This document shows, piece after piece, positions 57,317 to 64,000 of a stretch of 64,000 nucleotides of DNA; position 1 is the stretch's first letter, and every line of letters begins with the position of its first letter. The notes beneath the pieces are model-generated. The model saw only the letters and a list, made by a program, of their open reading frames with translations. It was not told the DNA's origin and did no database searches. Location: positions 186,001 through 250,000 of the forward strand of contig NZ_AZFT01000053.1 in assembly GCF_001434405.1 (NCBI RefSeq). The letters run 5' to 3'. The DNA is from Ligilactobacillus apodemi DSM 16634 = JCM 16172 (GTDB lineage: Bacteria; Bacillota; Bacilli; Lactobacillales; Lactobacillaceae). Made by a program: the position numbers and the translations under genes.

Positions 57317-58612
57317 ATGATATCACGTTATACACGTCCAGAAATGGCTGCCATTTGGACAGATGAAAAGAAATTTGAATGTTGGTTAGCAGTTGAATTA
57401 GCTGCCGACGAAGCTTGGGCTAAGTTAGGACATATTCCAAGTGAAGATGTTGAAAAACTAAAAGCTAACGCTAAATTTGACGTTGACCGCATTCGGGAGA
57501 TCGAAGCTGTCACTCATCATGACGTCATTGCTTTTACGCGTAATGTGTCTGAATCTTTAGGGGATGAAAAGAAATGGGTCCACTATGGCTTGACAAGTAC
57601 GGACGTGGTCGACACGGCGTATGGTTACCAATTAAAACAAGCTAACGATATTATCCGTAAAGATCTTGAAGCTTTCACTGAAATTGTTGCAGATAAGGCA
57701 CGTGAACATAAGAATACTGTTATGATGGGACGGACACATGGTGTTCATGCCGAACCAACAACCTTTGGAGCTAAGTTAGCTCGTTGGTATTCAGAAATGA
57801 AACGTAATATCGAGCGTTTTGATCATGCTGCTAAGGGTGTTGAAGCCGGTAAGATCAGTGGTGCGGTAGGTACTTACGCTAATATTGATCCATTTGTTGA
57901 AGAATATGTTTGTGAAAAATTAGGAATTCGTGCGCAAGAAGTTTCTAGCCAAGTCTTGCCACGTGATCTTCACGCAGAATATATGGCTACTTTAGCTTTG
58001 ATTGCTACGAGTTTAGAAGAATTTGCCACTGAAATTCGTGGTTTGCAAAAATCAGAAACTCGTGAAGTTGAAGAATATTTTGCTAAGGGTCAAAAAGGTT
58101 CTTCTGCAATGCCACATAAACGTAACCCAATCGGTTCTGAAAATATTTGTGGTCTAGCGCGTGTTTGCCGTGGCCATATGGTAACTGCTTATGAAAATGT
58201 GCCACTTTGGCATGAACGTGATATTTCACATTCTTCGGCTGAACGGATCATTTTACCAGATACGACGATTTTGATCGATTACATGTTGAACCGTTTCGGG
58301 CGCATCGTTAAGAACTTAACGGTCTTCCCAGAAAATATGAAGCGCAATATGGATCGGACTTTTGGTTTGATCTACAGTGGCCGTGTCTTACTTAAGTTGA
58401 TCGACACAGGTATGAGTCGGGAAGAAGCTTATGATTTAGTGCAACCATACACTGCCAAAGCTTGGGACGAACAAACACAATTTAGACCATTACTTGAAAG
58501 TGATGAAACGATCATGAGTAAGTTATCTAAAGAAGACTTAGATGATGCTTTTGATTACCATTGGCACTTACGTCATATTGATGATATCTTTAAAAAAGTT
58601 GGTTTAGAATAA
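57317..58612 (+). CDS. purB: Adenylosuccinate lyase
   Basis: 431 aa fumarase/aspartase-superfamily enzyme, acting both in IMP synthesis and in AMP formation. The signature loop [11 protein letters not shown] is present, with [14 protein letters not shown] and the TH pair in [19 protein letters not shown] precedes the ATG, 22 bases after purK. It ends the purE-purK-purB unit; purC, purS, purQ and purL, often next, do not follow here. Confidence 0.95.
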   Translation: MISRYTRPEMAAIWTDEKKFECWLAVELAADEAWAKLGHIPSEDVEKLKANAKFDVDRIREIEAVTHHDVIAFTRNVSESLGDEKKWVHYGLTSTDVVDTAYGYQLKQANDIIRKDLEAFTEIVADKAREHKNTVMMGRTHGVHAEPTTFGAKLARWYSEMKRNIERFDHAAKGVEAGKISGAVGTYANIDPFVEEYVCEKLGIRAQEVSSQVLPRDLHAEYMATLALIATSLEEFATEIRGLQKSETREVEEYFAKGQKGSSAMPHKRNPIGSENICGLARVCRGHMVTAYENVPLWHERDISHSSAERIILPDTTILIDYMLNRFGRIVKNLTVFPENMKRNMDRTFGLIYSGRVLLKLIDTGMSREEAYDLVQPYTAKAWDEQTQFRPLLESDETIMSKLSKEDLDDAFDYHWHLRHIDDIFKKVGLE

Positions 58613-58630
58613 TTAGAAAAAAATAATGTT

Positions 58631-58681
58631 AAATAGTATCTCTAATACGAAGGATATTCGTACTGGAGATACTATTTTTTT
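58631..58681 (+). terminator. Terminator after purB
   Basis: AATAGTATCTC and GAGATACTATT pair perfectly, with an inner TACGA/TTCGTA element and a long T run. Confidence 0.9.
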
Positions 58682-58900
58682 GCTTTTTTATAATTTTTAA
58701 TCAATAAAATAATTAATTATTGATTATATTTATAAAAAATTAATTAGTAAAACCGTTGCCAAAATGAGAGTAATCATATAAGATAAAATTTGAATACAAT
58801 ATATATAATTTTAGGTATAATATTTAAAACTTAAGCTATGTATTTGTATGTAATTTGAATCTATCTATGTGGGGAAGTCGATAGTTGTTGGAGGTGTTAC
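58682..58900. other. AT-rich region before the pilus genes
   Basis: Very AT-rich, no gene seen. A TATAAT near 58826 may be a -10 box, but no -35 at 17 bases was found. It likely holds the pilus promoter. Confidence 0.45.
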
Positions 58901-58936
58901 ATGATCAAACAGTGTATTAAGCAGGAAAGGAGATGA
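58901..58936 (+). CDS. Putative 11-residue leader peptide upstream of the pilus operon
   Basis: The mini-frame MIKQCIKQERR has an ATG six bases after GGAGG (58890-58894), one of the best ribosome-binding sites in the area. Its TGA at 58934-58936 lies within the Shine-Dalgarno region (AAAGGAG, 58926-58932) of the tip pilin gene, whose ATG follows four bases later. This spacing suggests translational coupling or an upstream regulatory ORF. No protein function is claimed; it could also be chance. Confidence 0.45.
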   Translation: MIKQCIKQERR

Positions 58937-58940
58937 AGGG

Positions 58941-61900
58941 ATGAAAATGTTTAGAAAAATATTGACAGTTATTGCATTAATATGCTTAATTTTTCCGATG
59001 TTCAGTCCACAAACGATTATTGCGGATTCGGGCTTAGCGCCTAAATATAACAGTGATGATAAAGGAATTTATCCAGCTGCATCATGGCAACCAACCGGCC
59101 AAGAAAATGTGATCAACCACCAAGGGGGCACAAGTTCTGGTTATGATGGGAATACAAGCTGGAATGGAGATCCAAGCAATCTTACTAATTCATATTTCAA
59201 CTATGGCAATGCTAGTGATCCAGACTATGCGATCCGCCAATATGCCCGCGAAACGAGCACACCTGGGGTATTTGATGTCTATACCAATATCAAAGGTAAT
59301 ACGATCAAACAGTCCAAAACACTTGATTTGGTTTTTGTAGTCGATAGGTCTGCAAGTATGAATAACGATAGTAGGTATAGCTATATTAAGAAAGGTATTA
59401 GTGACTTCTTTACAGATATCAAAAAAGCTGGATTAGAGAATAATGTTAATGTGGGCTTAGTCACATATACCTACTCGTCTTTAACTACAGTTGAATTGGC
59501 TAGTGCAGCAACTAATGCAACTAAGATAAATAGTATGCTTAACGATAATAGTCCAACAGGTGGTACAAATACCCAAAACGGACTTCATGCAGCGGAACCG
59601 ATGTTAGAAAAAGGTAGCGGTGACGAGAAAATGATCATCCTATTAACGGATGGTGAGCCTACTGGTTCCTTTAGAGTGAAGAGTGCTATTACTGAGAATG
59701 GTACCGTATACGGGACAAGTTTTGACTACAATCATATGGATGGCGATGGAACTTCCACGAGTATTTCATCATATACCGTTAATGGTCATTCGATAAATAC
59801 AACATGGCCCGCTACTTTAGGTGAAGCACGTTTGATTAAAAACCAAGGTATTTCGTTACGGGCGTTGGGTATTAATATTGCAAATCAATATCAAGCGAAC
59901 ATGCAAAAATTAGCGAGTCCAGGACATTATGAATCGGTTACATCTGCTGCTGGGATCACTAACTATTTAGATAGTCAGACTGAAAATATTATCAGTAGTT
60001 TTAGCACGATCAGTAATGGTACAGCTACAATACCTTTAGGCAGTCAGTACGAATATGTAGATGCTAATGCTGCAACTGTAAAATCTGTTGGCTCAAAAAC
60101 TGTGGGAACGGCTGCACTTCCTTGGATCGGTGGTTCAGGCAACACCATAACTTTAAATGGTATTAACTTGAGTAAAGACGAAGAAATTCAACTTCACTAC
60201 CAAGTGCGCTTGAAGACTGGGACAGAGAATTTTAAACCGGATTATTGGTATCAAATCAGTGGCACAGCTGTTTTTAAAGCCGATGATATCAGTGATACAA
60301 AATTCGGGGTTCCTTCGGGTAAAGCTTCAGGGACAAGCATTGAAGTTACTAAAGAATGGAAGACGTTTAGTGATGACGTAACCTTGCCAGAAGATATCAG
60401 CTTTAAAGTGATTCGTGAAAATGCCACTAATGGTGCTTGGGGAGAAGCAACTGGTATTTTGACCGTCGCTGATAATTGGCAGAAAAAATTTGAAAAGTTA
60501 ACCGTTGGATCAAGTCAAGTGTATTTAGCAAAATATGATGGTTTTGGTAATGACTATAAATATACAGTCAGTGAAGAAACCGCTGTTGATGGCTTTAATA
60601 CACAGATCGAACACATTGGGGATAATAAATGGAAGATCGTTAACACTCAACTAGGGGTTCAAGTTGAAAAGCGAGCTGCCGAATCACAAGATAAATTATC
60701 TGGGGCAGAATTTAAGTTAGTTAAATATACTGACGATTTTGTCACAGAAGATCCAGATTTCTCACAAAAATTAAGCGGAAATTCCAAAGATATTACGGGA
60801 AATATCACTAATGGAAATTATGCTTTGATCGAAACAAAAGCTCCTACGGGTTATGAATTAGATCAAACACCACTTAAATTTAGTGTAAAAGATGGTAAGT
60901 TCTATGATGAAGCAGGCCAAGAAATCACAACTACAAAAGGTGAGCAAGACAAAGATGGTTTTTATTTGAACCTTTCAAATGAAAATGCATACATCTTGAC
61001 TGGAGTGAAGGTCGATACGTTAAAAGCATTTGAATTGACGTTAAAGAAAACTGACACTGAAGGAAATAGTCTTTCAGGGGCAGAATTTGAGTTAACAAAT
61101 GATCAAGGTGAAGTAATTGCTTTTGAATACGCTGATGAAGCTAAGACTAAGCTTAACTTCAAGGATTTAAAACCAGGAACTTATACTTTAACGGAAACGA
61201 AAGCTCCAGCAGATTATCATCTTTTAGAAGATCCAATCAAATTCACGATCACAGCCAAAGGTGAAATTGAATTTGAAAAGCAACCGACCGATTTAAAGGT
61301 AACGCTTGCTAAGGATGATACTGATACTAACCAAATTGAATTTGCAGTAGAAAATACAGCAATGCAAACGGGTAGTGTGACAGTTAAAAAATATAACCAA
61401 AATAAAGAAGAGTTAGCCAACGCTAAGTTTGAATTGATTCGTTACACTGATGAATGGCAAACGATCGATGAAAGCTTTACTAAACAAATCGTTGCTAACA
61501 CAGAAGAAGTTTTAAGTGAACTTAAGTCTGGTCACTATGCTTTACGTGAAATCACTGCTCCTACAGGTTACGAATTAGACGAAACATTGGTCAAATTTAA
61601 GTGGGAAGATGAAAAATGGTTTGACGAAAATGGCGAAGAGATCACGGCAAGTACACCAACAGCTAAGAATCAACTTTATTTAGCAAGTGAAGGTTCAGCT
61701 GATTTATTTATCGCGCGTGAAAATACGCTTAAAGACACAACGTTGACCATTAAAAAAATCAATGGTTATACGCAAAAAGAATTAGCTGGAGCTGAATTTA
61801 CCGTAACTGATGCAAACGGTAACGCTTATGAAGTAGTTTCAAGTACTGATGGCATCTTTACGGTTAAAGATCTTAAACCAGGATCATATACCTTAAAAGA

Positions 61901-62171
61901 AACAAAAGCTCCAGAAGGTTACGTGAAGTTAACCGAAGATATCAACTTTACGATCACTGCTAGTGGTACGGTAGAAGCTGATAAGAATGCTGACTTTACT
62001 TTAACTGACGATGGTCAAAACACGTTGACTTTAACGATCAAAAATTACCCAGCTGGTCTTTTACCAAAAACTGGGGGACAAGGGATCTTGTTATATGCGA
62101 TCGTTGGTCTTATTTTGATCATCTTATCTGGTAGTGGGATCACGGTCTTTCGTAAGAGAAAAGGGGTGTAG
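58941..62171 (+). CDS. Pilus tip adhesin with vWA domain, Cna-B repeats and LPKTG anchor
   Basis: 1076 aa surface protein. N-terminal signal peptide (~1-29). The vWA domain has a MIDAS motif DRSAS at 135-139 (LDLVFVVDRSASM) with TDGEPTG downstream. Then a collagen-binding-type region (~430-560) and four Cna-B-like repeats, each ending in an E-box such as IETKAPTGYEL, TETKAPADY, REITAPTGYEL, KETKAPEGYV. The sorting signal is LPKTG at 1041-1045, followed by a membrane helix and RKRK. It is placed first in a pilus operon and is expected to be added at the pilus tip by a class C sortase and to bind host matrix or mucus. No adhesin substrate is shown by the sequence. Confidence 0.9.
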   Translation: MKMFRKILTVIALICLIFPMFSPQTIIADSGLAPKYNSDDKGIYPAASWQPTGQENVINHQGGTSSGYDGNTSWNGDPSNLTNSYFNYGNASDPDYAIRQYARETSTPGVFDVYTNIKGNTIKQSKTLDLVFVVDRSASMNNDSRYSYIKKGISDFFTDIKKAGLENNVNVGLVTYTYSSLTTVELASAATNATKINSMLNDNSPTGGTNTQNGLHAAEPMLEKGSGDEKMIILLTDGEPTGSFRVKSAITENGTVYGTSFDYNHMDGDGTSTSISSYTVNGHSINTTWPATLGEARLIKNQGISLRALGINIANQYQANMQKLASPGHYESVTSAAGITNYLDSQTENIISSFSTISNGTATIPLGSQYEYVDANAATVKSVGSKTVGTAALPWIGGSGNTITLNGINLSKDEEIQLHYQVRLKTGTENFKPDYWYQISGTAVFKADDISDTKFGVPSGKASGTSIEVTKEWKTFSDDVTLPEDISFKVIRENATNGAWGEATGILTVADNWQKKFEKLTVGSSQVYLAKYDGFGNDYKYTVSEETAVDGFNTQIEHIGDNKWKIVNTQLGVQVEKRAAESQDKLSGAEFKLVKYTDDFVTEDPDFSQKLSGNSKDITGNITNGNYALIETKAPTGYELDQTPLKFSVKDGKFYDEAGQEITTTKGEQDKDGFYLNLSNENAYILTGVKVDTLKAFELTLKKTDTEGNSLSGAEFELTNDQGEVIAFEYADEAKTKLNFKDLKPGTYTLTETKAPADYHLLEDPIKFTITAKGEIEFEKQPTDLKVTLAKDDTDTNQIEFAVENTAMQTGSVTVKKYNQNKEELANAKFELIRYTDEWQTIDESFTKQIVANTEEVLSELKSGHYALREITAPTGYELDETLVKFKWEDEKWFDENGEEITASTPTAKNQLYLASEGSADLFIARENTLKDTTLTIKKINGYTQKELAGAEFTVTDANGNAYEVVSSTDGIFTVKDLKPGSYTLKETKAPEGYVKLTEDINFTITASGTVEADKNADFTLTDDGQNTLTLTIKNYPAGLLPKTGGQGILLYAIVGLILIILSGSGITVFRKRKGV

Positions 62172-62174
62172 GTC

Positions 62175-63395
62175 ATGAAAAGGTTATTTAAAGTAATGTT
62201 TTTGATGATCGCCTTAATGTTCTCACTGCAAGGGATCGTGGCTAAAGCCGATGACGGCAGTTTACAAAAAGTACAGATCACGGTGCAAAATCAAGTTGAA
62301 AATCCTAATGGCAGTTCGCTTATTCCGGCTGCTGGAGTAGGACTTTCACTGTATGATCTTAGCCAAGAATATGCGCAACAAAAGACGACTGCAAAAGCAG
62401 AGGCATTTTTGGAAAGTTTTGCGCAAATGTCAGCTAGTCAAGTAAAAACTTATCTAGCTGACAATAAGATCACAAAGCTCCAAAGTGTAACTACTGCTGC
62501 CAATGGTAAAGCACAATTTGAGCTAGCTGCAAATCAAGGGGCATATTTGATCGTCCAAGATGAGATCATAGATGGGCAAACGATCATGCCACTCGCATTT
62601 GCTTTACCGTTGGTCAATGAAGATGGAAGTGTACAAACAAGTTTTGAGTTGTATGCTAAACCAGTCAAACTGACACGAGCACCATATTTTTACAAGTATG
62701 GCGTTAAAGATGAAGTTAGCGCACCATTGGCCAACGCTAAGTTTGTCTTAGGTAAGATAGTTTCAGGCGAAAAGCAATATTTAACTACTACTGGGACAGA
62801 ATTTACTGCAAGTAAAACGCCAGCAACAGATGCTAACTTAAAAGTATTTGTCTCAGATGAAAATGGCTTAGTTTTATGTGATATTGGTTTGACCAATGGC
62901 GAATATTTCTTTGAAGAAATTAGTGCACCAACTGGTTATCAGATCTCAACTGAAGCTAAAAATGTTGTGGTGAAAGTTACTGATACCCAGGTTAGTGTAA
63001 ACGGAATTGTTTTAGCTGAATTAGTGGCTGGAATGGTTCCAAGCTCATTTACGCAAGCACCAAAAGTTTTAAACTATGCAGTTACAACTGATAAAGAAGA
63101 TGAAACAAGTGATAGTAAAAAAGATCCAGCTGATTCGTCTTCAAATACCGATAATGAAGTAGTTTCAGGTGCTCCAGGCCAATCAGGTAATGGTGGTTCA
63201 ACTGGAGGAACAACTGCTAGTTCAACTAACGCAAAAGGTGATGCGACTGATTCAAGTATCGGTGGCATGTTAGCCCAGTTAGGTGAACAAAAAGAATGGA
63301 TCTCTTTAATTGGGGTCTTGATGGTAATCTTAGCAGCAATGCAATTATATAAATTAAAAAAAGTAAGCAAAGGAAGTGGAAGTAATGAAAAATAA
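62175..63395 (+). CDS. Putative basal/minor pilin with atypical sorting signal
   Basis: 406 aa, signal peptide (~1-25). Two immunoglobulin-like pilin domains: domain 1 (~30-165) and a Cna-B-like domain 2 (~170-285) with E-box FEEISAPTGYQI. Next is a Gly/Ser/Thr-rich stalk (~305-362). At the C terminus LAQLG (366-370), a membrane helix and a Lys-rich tail stand where LPXTG would be expected. Domain 1 resembles the next pilin, and its FELYAKP (Lys162) aligns with the HVYPKN pilin motif there. Gene order tip-basal-backbone matches L. ruminis lrpCBA, by recall. The ATG follows a GGGGTG site. Confidence 0.8.
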   Translation: MKRLFKVMFLMIALMFSLQGIVAKADDGSLQKVQITVQNQVENPNGSSLIPAAGVGLSLYDLSQEYAQQKTTAKAEAFLESFAQMSASQVKTYLADNKITKLQSVTTAANGKAQFELAANQGAYLIVQDEIIDGQTIMPLAFALPLVNEDGSVQTSFELYAKPVKLTRAPYFYKYGVKDEVSAPLANAKFVLGKIVSGEKQYLTTTGTEFTASKTPATDANLKVFVSDENGLVLCDIGLTNGEYFFEEISAPTGYQISTEAKNVVVKVTDTQVSVNGIVLAELVAGMVPSSFTQAPKVLNYAVTTDKEDETSDSKKDPADSSSNTDNEVVSGAPGQSGNGGSTGGTTASSTNAKGDATDSSIGGMLAQLGEQKEWISLIGVLMVILAAMQLYKLKKVSKGSGSNEK

Positions 63396-64000
63396 GCTTA
63401 AAGCAATTTTTATGAGTATCTTGTTACTAGCTTCAATCATTGTACCTGGTTTGGCTAGTGTTAAATCAGTTTCAGCGGATGAAACGATCCCTGACAAAGT
63501 CAATGTGACGGTGCATAAACGTGTGTTTGACAGTGAAACACCAGCACCAACTCAAAATACCGGTAATATCATGAGTGACTTTGGTGGGGATGCTTTACCA
63601 AACGTTGGTTTTACGGTTTATGATATTACAGATGAATATATCAAAGAAGTTTCAGGTAGTACTGCAGAAGATGCAACAGCTGCTTTAGTTGAAAAATATA
63701 CTAATGCAACTCCAGCAAATGTAGCTGCAGACCAAAAATTAACAGATAAAAATGGTGACGTAACTTTTAGTGGCTTAGATACAAAAGCTGGTAATGAATT
63801 TAAAACATACATTATCTTAGAAACAAAGTCACCATCTGCAATCGTTGAAAAAGCTGCACCAATCGTGTTGACAATGCCAGTTTACGCTTACGATGCAAAT
63901 GGTCAAGTAACAACAAACGTTTTGAGTGATATCCATGTTTATCCAAAAAACGCTGAAAATAACGATAACTACGAAGGTAAGATCTCCAAAGAATTAGTTG
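63386..64000 (+). CDS. Major pilin backbone subunit (N-terminal part, cut by window edge)
   Basis: 205 codons are visible, with no stop before the window ends. The signal peptide ends near residue 31 (SVSA-DE). The first pilin domain (~40-190) contains YIILETKSP, and the canonical pilin motif VYPKN with Lys188, the residue that sortase C joins to the sorting signal of the next subunit. It starts inside the 3' end of the basal pilin gene, ten bases overlapping, after AAAGGAAG. A sortase C gene and the rest of this gene should lie beyond the right edge. Confidence 0.88.

Overview
The window is about 64 kb of low-GC Gram-positive chromosome from a lactobacillus (Lactobacillaceae). The evidence is the gene content and order: rapZ-glmR-whiA; clpP next to a tRNA-Arg, rpoN and the cggR-gapA-pgk-tpiA-eno glycolytic block; secG-rnr-smpB; the spx-mecA-coiA-pepF-spxH-relQ-nadK cluster; the M16 peptidase pair followed by ymfI-rodZ-pgsA-recA-rny. 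Strong Shine-Dalgarno sequences, TTG and GTG starts (secG, recA, purE, rny, tpiA, probably ftsK) and short U-tailed terminators fit this. A Ligilactobacillus-like species is my best guess, partly because the pilus cluster at the right end has the tip/basal/backbone order known from L. ruminis; the genus is inference.

Layout. 1-3.7 kb: 3' end of a serine dehydratase gene, then rapZ-glmR-whiA. 3.8-7.3 kb: an orphan membrane EIIC-like protein, clpP with a CtsR site overlapping its -35 box, tRNA-Arg(CCG), and sigma-54. 7.5-13.4 kb: cggR and four glycolytic genes, with several hairpins between genes and codon use that looks strongly optimised. 13.4-18.4 kb: ClC transporter, secG, rnr, smpB. 19-22.2 kb: anaerobic ribonucleotide reductase and its activase behind two NrdR boxes. 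22.5-32.5 kb: spx, mecA, coiA, pepF, spxH, relQ, nadK, a pseudouridine synthase, mgtE and a DUF218 membrane protein. Spx, its ClpXP adaptor SpxH, MecA and ClpP are all in the window. 32.5-38.2 kb: cutC, a lactonase-like propeller, an orphan glucitol-type EIIA domain, guaC, and genes for tRNA editing and RNA methylation. 38.2-41.7 kb: two tandem oligopeptide-binding lipoproteins, the second with a 69-residue internal deletion. 41.9-52.5 kb: ftsK, two M16 peptidases, ymfI, rodZ, pgsA, recA, rny. 52.6-58.6 kb: a deoxynucleoside kinase, a frameshifted kup, and purE-purK-purB. 58.9-64 kb: a sortase-assembled pilus cluster running off the window (vWA/LPKTG tip adhesin, putative basal pilin with an atypical sorting signal, and the N-terminal half of the major pilin).

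I saw no IS element, prophage, CRISPR array or wholly novel multigene system. Points that merit a second look are the likely one-base deletion in kup, the decayed oppA copy, the EIIA-like protein lacking the expected phospho-histidine, the pilus leader mini-ORF and atypical basal pilin, a hairpin lying between the pgsA Shine-Dalgarno and its start codon, the structured leader before trmL, and several palindromes at promoters. All positions and matches were read by eye; no database search was run.
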